Source of the DNA: Lepus europaeus
Lineage: Eukaryota; Chordata; Mammalia; Lagomorpha; Leporidae
NCBI RefSeq assembly: GCF_033115175.1
Contig: NC_084827.1
Coordinates: forward strand, 182,820,388-182,884,387
Length of the DNA stretch: 64,000 nucleotides
Reading direction: 5' to 3'
Shown: positions 22,960-33,649 of the stretch, piece by piece
How positions within the stretch are numbered: position 1 is the first letter of the stretch
Layout of the letters: each line of letters starts with the position of its first letter
Made by a program: the position numbers and the translations under genes
Notes under the pieces: model-generated
What the model was told of the DNA's origin: nothing
The model's input: only the letters and a program-made list of their open reading frames with translations
Database searches by the model: none

Positions 22960-25900
22960 TTCCTGGGCCTTGGTCCCAGCCTCACAGGTGAGGAGGAGTT
23001 GGATGAGGGTAGGGCAGGGCACCCAAGGGGAAGTGGAGTCCCAGCACACAGCACAGGCCCACAGCCCCACCTAATTGGCCACTGGAGGCCCCAAGGCCGA
23101 GCTCTGCCAGATGCACAAAGCCTTCCCTAGCAGAGTAAGCCCAAGGGCAATGGCCTCACATGCCGCCCAGCTGACAGGACAAGGCCAGGAGGCAGAGGTG
23201 AGTGAGCCCGTCCTCCCCCTCTCCCACCAAAGACCCAGGAGCTCACTGCAGCCAGAAGTGTACACCTGGTGACTCTGTTACCTGAGGTGCCCACGTCTGC
23301 CCCCTCCCAGTCTCCTGCCCTGCTCTGGAAGCCAGGGCTGAACAGGGGATGAGCAGGGGTCCCCGGCACCCACCTCACTGTATTCAGCACAGAGCAGACC
23401 AGAGCACAGGAGACGCTGGAGGGCACAGGCTTCAGGGAGCCGAGCTCACTCAGGATGACAACAGGAGTCAGTGTGGGCAGCCAGGCATGGCACAGCCAGC
23501 ACAGGGCTCAGAGCTGGAGCGCTGGGTCCCAGTGTGAATGGAAAAAGCAGGCACAATGTATAGATTTGGTGTTAGTGGGGTCAGTGTGACACTGCCTTCT
23601 AGCAAGCTGCAGGCCACGCTCCAGGAATGGAGTCACCACAGAGGACACCTGTGTCACCCAAAGAGGGTTGCTCAGGCCAGGTAAAAGCCCCCCACCCCCA
23701 CCCACCCCACCACCGTCTGCCCTCCTGTGCCCCTGCAGGAGGCAGAGTGCTACTGTGCCCAACAACACAGTGAGCCTGGCTCTGCCAGAGTGTAGATGCC
23801 AGCAACTTCTCGGGGGCTGGCACAGGCACCCAGGTAGTCAGGGTGGGGATGGCCAGGGGACCCTGATGGGAACCCCTGGCCTAGGAGAGAGCCCCAGAGC
23901 CACAAAGCTAAGAACTCTGGGGGTAGGAGTGCAATTGGTGACCCTGTGGTGGGATGTGGGAGGTCACTATAGTAAGAAGCCCTTCCTGTGTGCCTGAGCC
24001 AGGAATGGTGGCCCAGGACAAGCAGTTGTGGCCAGGGGTTACTGAAGCTGCTGTCCAGGGTGTGCAGTGTAGCCTTTCCCCAACCCCAGTCCCCTGCTCC
24101 CAGGGCCCCTGCCTGGGCCCTGCAGCTCCATCTGTCCCCTCTGCTGCCCTTCCAGGGTGGGTATCACAGTCTCACCAGGAGAGGACATCACACAATGCAC
24201 CCCCTCCCTGGTGCTCACTGCTATGTGGGCATCTGGGATGTCATCAACCCAGTCAGGGATGAGGGCTGAGGGGCTGGGGACAGAGCCTCCTGCACATCAC
24301 CCACTCACCCACCAGTGCTGCCTCCATTCTCAGCTCACTCACTGAATGCAGCTGCAGCGGATGGCTGAGCTGACCTCCAGGAACATGGGCTCAGCTCTGG
24401 AATCAGATCACACCTCTTGTGATGCCCCGTGTCTCTCTGGCCAAGCCTGACTCATGCCCCCATGACCTTGGGGACACACGCGGGATGATGCTGGCCCTCT
24501 GCAGATAGTGTCCGTCCTGCTCCCAGGACTGCACGTGTCCAGGGAGATTCAGAGAGAGGGGCCTTGCAGAGCTGAGTGGCTATGATCTCGTAAAGCACAG
24601 CCAGCCCTGGAGGGGAGTGGGTGGGTCTGGGGAGGAGGCAGACAGAGCCGTGAGGCAGAAACAACCAGAGAGGGCACATCCACCTCCTGACCATCCCCTG
24701 GCCCCTATCTGGTTGATCCTCAGACCAGAGTGGCTGGGCTGGCACCTTCCATACGCGTCCACCATGCACACATGAAGGGGGCTTCTGAGCACCATGTTCA
24801 GGTACAGGGAGCTGGGATGACATGCTACTGTGGTCAGGCTGGGGCAGGTGAAGCTAGGGTGACCAGGGTCCTGCAGGGGAGAGACAGAGTCAGCCCCACC
24901 TGACTCAGCCTGGGCAGGGCTGGCACTGCTGTGTGTGAGACAGGGAGGAAGGGAGGGATGAGGCCAGGAACAAGGTGTGCAAATGGCCCAGCCCAAGAGC
25001 GGCCCTGGGGCAGGAAAGCAGGTGTCTGAGGAGCAGGACAGGGAGGCTGGGAGGCTGCCCTCACCAAGTCACTCACTGCTGCCTCCCCAGAGCCCCTGAG
25101 AGCCCTAGTGCAGAGTCTGCCCCACCACGTCCATGGATCCAGTGAGTCAGGGTCACTTTCCCTCTCCAGGCCAGGCTGAGTCCATGGAAGGAACAGTGGG
25201 TGGCTGGCGGCCCCTCAAGTCAGTAAACAGCGTGGCACCAGCTCCCTGAGCCGAGTAACCGTGGTCTGCTCTTCTCACCACCACCACCACCCACTTTGTC
25301 CCCTGCCCAGTCAGGGCCATGCCCACGCACAGAAACACAACCCTCTCCGCGGCATCCTGGGGGCCATTTGTGCTAGAGGGGTTTGGGGAAGATGAGCAGA
25401 CCCAGGCCCTGCTCTTTGCTGTGTTCCTGGCCCTGTATGTGGTGAGCGTCCTGGGCAACCTCACCATGATCGTGGTCATCAGCCTGGATGCCCGACTGCA
25501 CTCCCCCATGTACTTCTTCCTCAAGAACCTGTCCTTTCTGGACCTGTGCTACTCCTCGGCCATTGCCCCCAACGCCCTGGCCACCATGTTCTCCTCCTCC
25601 AAGGTCATCACCTTCACCGGCTGTGCCATTCAACTCTTCTTCTTCTCATTTCTTGGTACCACTGAGGCTTTGCTCCTGGCCGTGATGGCCTATGACCGGT
25701 TCATGGCCATCTGCAGCCCCCTGCACTACCCGGTGACCATGAGCCCCTCGGCCTGTGCCCGCCTGGTGCTGGGTGCCTACGGTGGGGGCTGCCTCAACTC
25801 CCTGGTGGAGACCAGCCTCACCTTCCAGCTGCCCTTCTGCGGCTCCACCCACATTGACCACTTCTTCTGTGATGTGCCCCCTCTGCTGCGGCTGGCCTGT

Positions 25901-26300
25901 GCCGACACGGCCCTCAACCAGCTCGTCATGTTCGCCATCTGCGGCTTCATCCTTGTTGGTGCCATGTTAGCGATCCTCATCTCCTATGGCTACATCGCGG
26001 TGACCATCCTCAGGATGCGCTCTGGATCCGGGCGACACAAGGTCTTCTCCACCTGCGGCTCCCACCTGACGGCTGTGTCCATGTTCTACGGGACTGGTTT
26101 TGTTATTTATGGCCAGCCGGGAGGTGTGGGGTCCGTGGAGCAGGCGAAGGCGGTGTCTGTCTTCTACACCCTGGTCATCCCGATGCTCAACCCCCTCATC
26201 TATAGTCTGCGGAACCAGGACGTGAAGGAAGCCCTGGGGAGGCTGGGACAGAGATGCACAGCCACGTGAGACAGTGGCTGTGACAGAGCCCAGGGGGCTG
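22960..26300 (+). repeat. Segmental duplication, copy A (contains receptor A)
   Basis: Non-coding sequence before the receptor, for example around 23,040-23,180 (CACCTAATTGGCC followed by GCACAAAG) and 25,010-25,200, recurs in the same order near 36,080-36,200 and 38,680-38,870. Similarity ends just after the stop codon at the shared GACAGAGCCCAGGGGGCTGG (ending about 26,300). The left boundary is approximate. Confidence 0.8.
25319..26269 (+). CDS. Olfactory receptor, class II, intact single-exon gene (copy A)
   Basis: Encodes a 316-residue seven-transmembrane odorant receptor that would act in the plasma membrane of olfactory sensory neurons and signal through G-olf. Length is typical of the family. 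Visible hallmarks: N-glycosylation site NTT at residues 6-8; GN in TM1 (46-47); PMYFFL after TM2 (63-68); MAYDRFMAIC at the end of TM3 (123-132); conserved cysteines at 102 and in the second extracellular loop (174, 184, 194); SYGY in TM5 (222-225); KVFSTCGSHL entering TM6 (241-250); PMLNPLIYSLRN in TM7 (288-299). The start ATG is the first in frame and gives the standard short N-terminus. A pyrimidine-rich stretch ending in CAG at 25,308-25,310 could be the 3' splice site joining an untranslated 5' exon, as is usual for these genes. It looks related to receptor families 5 and 9; subfamily cannot be fixed by eye. No frameshift or stop is present. A second copy lies 13.67 kb downstream. Confidence 0.96.
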   Translation: MPTHRNTTLSAASWGPFVLEGFGEDEQTQALLFAVFLALYVVSVLGNLTMIVVISLDARLHSPMYFFLKNLSFLDLCYSSAIAPNALATMFSSSKVITFTGCAIQLFFFSFLGTTEALLLAVMAYDRFMAICSPLHYPVTMSPSACARLVLGAYGGGCLNSLVETSLTFQLPFCGSTHIDHFFCDVPPLLRLACADTALNQLVMFAICGFILVGAMLAILISYGYIAVTILRMRSGSGRHKVFSTCGSHLTAVSMFYGTGFVIYGQPGGVGSVEQAKAVSVFYTLVIPMLNPLIYSLRNQDVKEALGRLGQRCTAT

Positions 26301-26333
26301 GAAGGGAGGACAGTGGTAGTCACTTGGTGTAGT

Positions 26334-26480
26334 CTGAATCATTCATTCTTTTATCCTCTCATTCATCCATTTTCAACCACTCATCCAGCCATTCTTGAAA
26401 TCATGTTATAGACCAGACATATACTACTTGTGAGGGGCAAAGAGGAATCAGGCAGGTTCTTTGCCCTCAGGAATCTGAGG
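26334..26480 (+). mobile_element. L2 3' end fragment
   Basis: TCATTCATTC and CATTCATCCATTTT, then AGACCAGACATATAC, AGAGGAATCAGGCAG and CTTTGCCCTCAGGAAT, follow the common L2 3' end order. Confidence 0.6.
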
Positions 26481-27699
26481 GTCCACAGCTGGAGCGAGAC
26501 TCAAGTCACTTAGTGCACCAGCAAGGGGCAGAGCTAGGAGCAGCTTGTCCTGAAGTGGAGGATGGGAGCCGGTGTTGACCTCTCTCCATGACAGTGCCTG
26601 GATCAGACGTTCCGTGTCACGTTCTCCCCATATCACTGAATCTCATGGAAGCCCCTGATCATCTCAGGACAGGAAGCTTGAGAGGATGGGGCCAGACCCT
26701 TCTTTACTGCATCCTGCTGTCCCTACAGCTAATCCTAGAGACTGAGGGAGACCCCTCCTCCTCCCCCATGGCCCAGCACGGCTGCTTCCTCCCCTCCGCC
26801 TGTCCGTGATGCCGACCCCTCCCGCAGGGCAGCACCACGCCTCTTCCTCCTACCTGAGACACACCTGCTCCAGCGTGGAGGGGACGGACAGGCCCTCTGA
26901 GTGCTGCTACCCTGCTCATGTGCTGGAAAATCCCCCAAGGTCCCATCTGCTTCGTGTGTCACTCACTTCAGCGTGGCACTCTGCAACGTCATTGCTACTC
27001 CTGTTTAATTTCCCTTATTCATCTGATATCCAAGTCCTCTCTCCTCCTCGTCTTCTCTATTTTTTTTTAGTAGTTCCTCGGTTTTGTGCTCCACCAAAGA
27101 CATCCCCTGGTGTTTAGCCATGTTCTTTTCCCTTTCCCTCTTTTCAAATTTTCTCTCAGATTCATATTTTCTGTCATTCCCTGTGTTTTTAGTAGGAAAA
27201 AGATGTCTGTCTTGTTTATCATAATATGAAGCTGGAAGCAGAAAATACTGAAACATTCTTCCTTGCTCAAGTGTAGATTTTCCTTCAGGTTGTAGAATTT
27301 GATGTACAAACAAGAATGTGTTAAGAGTCCTCAGGATAAGAGCATTAATCTCGACTTAGAATTGTCGGGAATACTTTTCTTACACTACACGATTCTCCAA
27401 GAATCTGGAGGAGACAAGAGAAAAAAAAAAACAGGCCCTCAAAAGCTACACATTATTTTCCTTTTGCTTTACCTACATTTCAGATTTGGGGCACATTACG
27501 GTTCAGCATCAGAAGTGGTGTCTTTGTGCTGTCGCCTCCCGGCCAGTACCCGGGGAATTCGGACTCCATCTGTGGTTTCTGACACGGGTCTAGCAGTCTA
27601 GCAGTGGATGAGGTGAGGCAGAGAGCAGACTTCCTAACATTCAAAGGCCATCTTGTTGGCTTTTTACTGATTCAATGCTAGACCTTGAGAACTATTTCA
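26481..27699. other. Unassigned, with one charged minus-strand frame
   Basis: Between the L2 fragment and an L1 scrap. A minus-strand frame at 27,005-27,313 (102 codons) is rich in Lys, Glu and Arg in its second half (KREREKNMAKHQGMS, KKNREDEEE). It could be a processed-pseudogene piece. I do not recognise the parent. Confidence 0.3.
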
Positions 27700-27775
27700 C
27701 TTTTACTTGTGCAAAAAACATACCACATAAAATTCGCCATCTTCACCATTTTTAGCGCACTGCCTGGAATGGCTA
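27700..27775 (-). mobile_element. Old L1 3' UTR fragment
   Basis: CATACCACATAAAATTCGCC followed by ATCTTCACCATTTTTAGCGC matches the antisense 3' UTR of old L1 elements. It abuts the minisatellite. Confidence 0.5.
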
Positions 27776-27818
27776 AGCTCATCACGTGCAGTGCAGCCAG
27801 TGCAGTGCAGCACGGAAA

Positions 27819-29340
27819 GCCACACCCACCCTCCGCCCCAGCCCTCCGTCAGTACTGACACAGCCACGCCCACCCCTCTGCCCCAGCCCATCAGTAGTGA
27901 CACAGCCACGCCCACCCTCTGCCCGCCCCCTCAGTACTGGTATGGCCACGCCTGCTCTGCCCCAGCACCCCTCAGTACTGACATGGCCACGCCCACCCTC
28001 TGCCCCAGCCCATCAGTAGTGACACGGCCACGCCCACTGCCCCAGCACCCCTCAGTACTGACACAGCCACGCCCACCATGGCCCCAGCCCATCAGTAGTG
28101 ACACGGCCACGCCCACCCCTCTGCCCCAGCCCATCAGTAGTGAAATGGCCATGCCCACTCTGCCCCAGCCCATCAGTAGTGACACGGCCACGCCCACCCT
28201 CTGCCCGCCCCTCAGTATTGGTATGGCCACGCCTGCTCTGCCCCAGCACCCCTCAGTACTGACATGGCCACGCCCACCCTCGGCCCGCCCCCTCAGTACT
28301 GACATGGCCACGCTCACCCTCTGCCCCAGCCCATCAGTAGTGACATGGCCACGCCCACCCCTCTGCCCCAGCACCCCTCAGTACTGACACAGCCACGCCC
28401 ACCCTCTGCCACAGCCCATCAGTAGTGACACGGCCACGCCCACCCCTCTGCCCCAGCACCCCTCAGTACTGACATGGCCACGCCCACCCTCTGCCCCAGC
28501 CCATCAGTAGTGACACGGCCACGCCCACCCCTCTGCCCCAGCACCCCTCAGTACTGACATGGCCACGCCCACCCTCTGCCCCAGCCCATCAGTAGTGACA
28601 CGGCCACGCCCACCCTCTGCCCCAGCCCCCTCAGTACTGACACAGCCACGCCCACCATGGCCCCAGCCCATCAGTAGTGACACGGCCACGCCCACCCCTC
28701 TGCCCCAGCACCCCTCAGTACTGACATGGCCACGCCCACCCTCTGCCCCAGCCCATCAGTAGTGACACGGCCACGCCCACCCCTCTGCCCCAGCACCCCT
28801 CAGTACTGACATGGCCACGCCCACCCTCTGCCCCAGCCCATCAGTAGTGACACGGCCACGCCCACCCTCTGCCCCAGCCCCCTCAGTACTGACACAGCCA
28901 CGCCCACCATGGCCCCAGCCCATCAGTAGTGACACGGCCACGCCCACCCCTCTGCCCCAGCACCCCTCAGTACTGACATGGCCACGCCCACCCTCTGCCC
29001 CAGCCCATCAGTAGTGACACGGCCACGCCCACCCCTCTGCCCCAGCACCCCTCAGTACTGACATGGCCACGCCCACCCTCTGCCCCAGCCCATCAGTAGT
29101 GACACGGCCACGCCCACCCTCTGCCCCAGCCCCCTCAGTACTGACACAGCCACGCCCACCATGGCCCCAGCCCATCAGTAGTGACACGGCCACGCCCACC
29201 CCTCTGCCCCAGCCCATCAGTAGTGACACGGCCACGCCCACCCTCTGCCCCAGCCCCCTCAGTTCTAACAGCCACGCCCACCCCTCTGCCCCAGCACCCT
29301 CAGTACTGACATGGCCACGCCCACCCTCGGCCCAGCCCCT
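27819..29340. repeat. Minisatellite, monomer about 42 bp, with 252-bp higher-order unit
   Basis: About 36 monomers of 40-44 bp, most with the core GGCCACGCCCACC and two alternating endings (CATCAGTAGTGAC and CCTCAGTACTGAC). From 28,559 the pattern repeats every 252 bp as six monomers (41, 42, 40, 44, 41, 44), seen at 28,559, 28,811 and 29,063. The core matches the CACCC/GC-box type bound by KLF/Sp proteins. Because 252 and many sub-blocks are multiples of three, long frames stay open on both strands, but they are not genes. Confidence 0.97.
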
Positions 29341-30400
29341 GGGCACCTGTGGTGGCCGAGCTGCGCCTCTCCTGGCCTGCGGGCTGGCGTGGCGTGTGCG
29401 CGGTCCCATGGCTGCCTTCCCCGAGCCCCGTCATGGCAGGGCTCCTGCTCCCCGAGGTGGCCCACCCTGCGCGGCCGTGTCCCGCCGTGGGCACCACACA
29501 CGGCTGTGGGGAACTCGCCCGGCTCCCGGCCACACGCGCCTGGGCCCGCCCCACGTCCACGGTGGCAGCGAGGGCGCCCAGGCCGGGCAAGGCTTCCCTC
29601 AGGGCTGGGACCTGGGCCGGCTTCCTGTCCGTCGGCCATTTGCATCTTTGAGGGCAAACCCTCCGAGCCGCTGGTTTCCCGCCAGCTCTGTGGTGCCCGC
29701 GCTACCCTGCAGTCAGGGCGCGGCGGCTCCCCCCCCCACCCCGCGGAGACGGCTTCCGGTGGAGGGAGCCTGTCGGGGCGGAGCCCGCGCGCTCACTTCC
29801 GGTGTGCGTGCCCACCGTCCATCACTTCCGGTGTGCGTGCCCACCTTCGCCAGCACTGATGAGGGCTTCCGTCGAGGGATCCTGTCAGAGGTGGCGCCCG
29901 CTGCGCTCACTTCCGGTGCGCACCCCCATGGGCTCACTTCCGGTGCCCGCGGGCACTCACGTCTGGTGTGCGGGCTCACTTCGCCTCCACCCTCTGTGAG
30001 GGGTCCCGCCGGGCGCTCACTTCCGGTCCACTCACTTCCGGTGCCCACCCCATGTGCTCACTTCCGGTGAGCTCACCTCTGGTGCCCACCCCCCTGCACT
30101 CACTTCCGGTGTCGCGTGCCCACCATCGCCAGCATTAACAATGGCTTCCGCCAGAGGGAGCCTGTGAGGGGTCGCGCCGGGTGCTCACTTCCGGTGCCCC
30201 CGCAGAGGAGGAGCTCGGTTGGTCCCACCTCACCGAGGAGCCCTGCGCTCCGGCCCGAGGCCCGCCGAGGCTCCTCAGTGCGCACGGTGAGGGCGAGCGT
30301 GTGCAGACCCACCTTCTCCAGCCCCACGGCGGGCGTTGTCTGAGTGGTCTTGTTCCGACCGCACCTGGACGGTTATTCCGTTTCGCGGCGTTAATTGGGC
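29340..30400. promoter_or_regulatory. CpG-rich block, CpG-island-like
   Basis: Much richer in CG dinucleotides than its surroundings (many GCG, CCGG and CGCG words), unlike most of this repeat-filled window. An exact octamer ATTTGCAT is at 29,638-29,645 and an ETS motif array follows. No gene is recognised on either side, so promoter activity is conjecture. Confidence 0.55.
29745..30200. repeat. Degenerate tandem repeat carrying nine ACTTCCGG motifs
   Basis: Exact ACTTCCGG, the reverse of CCGGAAGT bound by ETS factors such as GABPA, starts at 29795, 29824, 29909, 29936, 30019, 30034, 30060, 30102 and 30187, each within CTCACTTCCGGT or a close variant. Degenerate copies occur at 29,956 and 30,073. 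Longer units with GGCTTCCG and GCCTGT blocks are visible at about 29,750, 29,868 and 30,143. Confidence 0.9.
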
Positions 30401-31745
30401 TGTCGTCTCGCCGGACGCCGGTGCCATACCGTTTGCTTTACCGTAGCTCCGTGCTGTGTTTTAAGACGACGTATGAGCCTTCCACATTTGTTCTTCTTTC
30501 CCACAGTTATTTCGGCTCTTTGGGGATCCTCTGAAAATCCCTATGAGTTTTAGGGCGGGCTTCCCTTGTCTTTCCCTGGGGTTTCAGGGGGGACCGTAGA
30601 TTCGCACGCTGCCCGGGGTGCTGGTGACGGCTTACGTGCCCTTGAGCACGGGACACCTCTCACTCGTGTGGGTGCTCTTTGGCGATGATTGGCAGCTGTT
30701 GGTGTCCACGTCTCTGGTTGGTTAAGTGCCCGTTTTGATATCCTTGTAAATGGCACTGCTGTCTCCATTCTGGCATTCCCGTCGTTCATGTGATAATGCA
30801 GTGTTTTGTGTGCCCACTGTGTATCCTGAACTTGGCTAAATTAGCACAGCAGTCCTAACGGCTCTTCATGGAATGTTTAGAATTTTGTTCGTGTGGCAGG
30901 TGTTCAACAGGCAATGGCACATGGGACTCCAGCGCCCCTACCGGGACTAGAACCCGGCGTGCCGGCGCTGCAGGCGGAGGATTAGCCCAGGGCCGAAAAC
31001 CAAGATTGGTTAGCACTCGTCTATTGGCAGAGTTCGACTTGGGGCGGGGTGGGTGGGACGGAAAGGTTGACGTCACAGAGAAGGGCTGTGCGTCGCGGGG
31101 CGGCAGCAGTGACAGGGTTCAGGGTGTCTCCACCGGTCCTGGGGGCTTCCAGCTGACAACAGCGTCTTGCAGGTGTTGCGGTTGCGGGCACCAGCCAAGG
31201 CGGTGTTCTCAGGCTTGGGGCACAGGGAGGCAGGATGTTTTGTTCCCAGGAAGACCCCAAGACGGCCTGGTGTGAGGGGCCCCTCTACGGGGCTCTCAGG
31301 AGCACCTCAGCTCACGCTGCTGTCTCGGTTACGAGTCCGTCGTCCATTCTCCTGACAAGAGGGTGATGTCAGCTGCACCTGGGAGGGTTGGCGTCTTCCT
31401 TTCCAGCTCGCACCACCCCCGGCTCCGTTTCTGGCCTCGTGGTGGCAGCCAGGACGTCAGGTGCCCAGAGGAATAGAAGCGGTGAGGTCAGGCATCCTTA
31501 CTTTGTTCCTGACCCTAGAGGACAATGTTGTATCACCTCTCACCGTCTAGAACGATGTCAGTTGTGTTTTTCATGTACGGCCTTTCCTAAGCTGACGTCG
31601 TTGCCTTCTGTTCCCAGTGTGTTGCGAGCCTTTATCTTGAAGTGGTGTTGAATTTATGAAATCTTTTCCTGGATCTAGAGTCACGTGTTGTGCCTCCATT
31701 CTGTTGGTGTGGTGTGCCACGTTGCTTGATTTTAAACCACACAAT
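30390..31745 (-). mobile_element. GC-shifted L1 ORF2 relic
   Basis: Anchors matching antisense L1 ORF2 run in the right order: GCCATACCGTTTGCTTTACC near 30,423, CCTATGAGTTTTAGG near 30,540, CCGTAGATTCGCACGCTGCC near 30,594, TGTAAATGGCACTGCTGTC near 30,745, TATCCTGAACTTGGC near 30,822, CAGGCATCCTTACTTTGTTC near 31,490, and CATTCTGTTGGTGTGGTG near 31,697. Many positions that are A or T in ordinary L1 are G or C here. A CSINE head lies inside at 30,931. Confidence 0.65.
30931..30991 (-). mobile_element. CSINE head fragment
   Basis: Only the tRNA-like part is left (CCGGGACTAGAACCCGGCGT, then GGCGGAGGATTAGCCC), lying inside a decayed L1. Confidence 0.8.
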
Positions 31746-31756
31746 TTTAGCAGTCT

Positions 31757-31997
31757 GTGCTGACTCGCTCTCTCTGTGGTAGTGCTGTGCCCAGGTCGTT
31801 AGATCCCCGCAGAGACCCCCAGAGAGTCGATCACACCGAACTGCAAAAGCAAGGTTTATGCGGGAGTACAAGCCATGACAGGGACCCCATCCAACCAACC
31901 GGCACAGCGGAGGAAGGAGTGAGGCCCCGGTCTTTGTTTGGGAGAGATTTGAAAGGGAAAAAGGGCTCCATCAGCAGGAAAAAAACAGTTACATACA
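31757..31997 (-). other. Possible antisense LTR segment
   Basis: TCGTTAGATCCCCGCAGAGA then AAAGCAAGGTTTATGCGGG resemble the antisense R/U5 part of a retroviral LTR. Weak evidence. Confidence 0.25.
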
Positions 31998-32282
31998 GCA
32001 TGGAAGCTCTGGGCACAGGGGGTTACAGGGGGGCTCACAGCATGGAAGCTCTGGGCACAGGGGGTTACAGCGGGGCTCACAGCACGGGGGCTCTGGGCAC
32101 AGGGAGTTACAGCGGAGGCTCACAGCACGGGGGCTCTGGGTACAGGGGGTTACAGCGGGGGCTCACAGCACTGGGGCTCTGGGTACAGGGAGTTACAGGG
32201 GGGCTCACAGCACTGGGGCTCTGGGTACAGGGAGTTACAGCGGGGGCTCACAGCACGGAAGCCTTGGGTACAGGGAGTTACT
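31998..32282. repeat. Minisatellite, about 41-bp unit, seven copies
   Basis: The unit runs AGCAYGGAAGCTCTGGGCAC, then AGGGRGTTACAGYGGGGGCTC, with small length changes. It sits after a stretch (31,790-31,990) that may be an antisense LTR, but I cannot confirm that. Confidence 0.9.
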
Positions 32283-32624
32283 TTGTTCAGCAATCTCTAC
32301 TGTGCTGTCCTTGGTCTACCGAGCTAGCTGTCCCTGGTGAGTTGTGATATCTCCAGAATGCCTGAATGCCTGCTTTTACAAGGATCCGGGTCTGCTATGG
32401 GAAACGGAGGCTGCTTCTTTTTTTGTTTGTTTTAAAATGGAGTCACTTTGGTTCTTCAGCAGTACCATGCTTACCACCTCACTCTCATCCGCTCCACCTT
32501 CTCTGCTTGTGGGTATATGCAACATGCATGTGTGTAACGTGTGGAGCGCATATACACAGACACGTGTGCTCTTGAAAGGGACTGTGGGCCCCCAGTCTCT
32601 TTGGCTTTGTCTGGGCTCTCCCCC

Positions 32625-32790
32625 TCTCACAGGTGCCCCCACCACGACATCAGCTGTCATGAGGCCCTCACCCAAGCTGAGCTGACGCCAGCCACACGCA
32701 CTGTGGGCTAATTGACCTCTTTTCTTCAGGAGGTTACCTGTCCTCGGGTATTTCACTACAGCAACAGGAAACAGACCGATACAGTATATC
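32625..32790 (+). mobile_element. MaLR-type LTR 3' end
   Basis: ACCTGTCCTCGGGTATTTC and CTACAGCAACAGGAAACAGACC match the 3' end typical of ERVL-MaLR LTRs, here diverged and G+C-enriched. Confidence 0.6.
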
Positions 32791-33140
32791 CAAAAAGATG
32801 AGGTTGACCCTCAGAGAGCTACCCAGACTCCCGTGTTCGCTGCAGCACTGCCGACAATGGCCAGTACTGTGTGGAATCCACTGAGGTGCTCGCCAGTGAG
32901 TGAATGCCTGACGGGAAGGGGCAGATAACACATCGGGGTGCTGTTCATCCATGAAAGAATGCTAGGGAGACATGGATGGAACTGCAGGGCATAACGTTAA
33001 GTGAGATGAACCACAGGAAGACAAATTCTGCATGTTCTCACTTCTGGAAACCAACCAAATTGATTTCATGGAAGTAAAGAGTAGAGTGGCGATCCCGAGG
33101 ATAGGAAGGGTGGGAGGGTGGGTGGAGGGAGCTTTGGGAT
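32790..33140 (+). mobile_element. Old L1 3' end
   Basis: Contains the L1 3'-end series CATCCATGAAAGAATG, GATGGAACTGCAGGGCATAA, AAGTGAGATGAACCAC, GACAAATTCTGCATGTTCTC and AAGTAAAGAGTAGAGTGG. Confidence 0.8.
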
Positions 33141-33649
33141 GCGGTCCTGAGCTCTAGGGTTCTACAGAACACCAGACCTCAGCTTACGGCAGTGTAGTAC
33201 ATGGTTTATGGAGGACTGGAAGTGAAGGTTCTCCTCACAAAGGAAGATCAGTGCCGGAGGAGCTGGACGTGCTGACCTACCCTGATGTGAGCACATGCAC
33301 CAACTCTCACGTTGTCCCCACAGAGTCCCAGCTGTGTGCTCAGTGCAAAGCACGTAAGTACATTGACCAATGAAAATGAAGAATCACCTCAAATGCTTCC
33401 TCTTTTATTTTCTCGCTCAATCCCAACCTGAAGGGATCTCCACACTCCTGAGTCTCTGTGTCTCTCACATGGGCTTGTCATTTACCCTGATATATTGAAT
33501 ATAGAATAAATAAAGACTTTGTTTGCACACACACACACAGAGAAGGGATATACAGAGGTCCAACACATTCTTCATACATTTTCCAGCAGTGGTAAAATCT
33601 CACAAAACTGATGGACATTATCACAAGCAGAAAATTGACATTATTAAAA

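Noticed and set aside
27791-28387. 198-codon plus frame and mirror-image minus frames
   Set aside because: Tandem repeat translated in several frames. No non-repeat sequence is included.
27819-29340. CRISPR-like array
   Set aside because: Repeats are contiguous without unique spacers, and the DNA is mammalian.
29063-30070. 335-codon plus-strand frame
   Set aside because: Its first quarter or so is translated minisatellite (PTLCPSPSVVT repeats) and the rest is CpG-rich repeat. It stays open because the repeat units are multiples of three.
31757-32347. 196-codon frame with GTGGYRGAHSMEALG repeats
   Set aside because: It spans the 41-bp minisatellite and has no other protein-like part.
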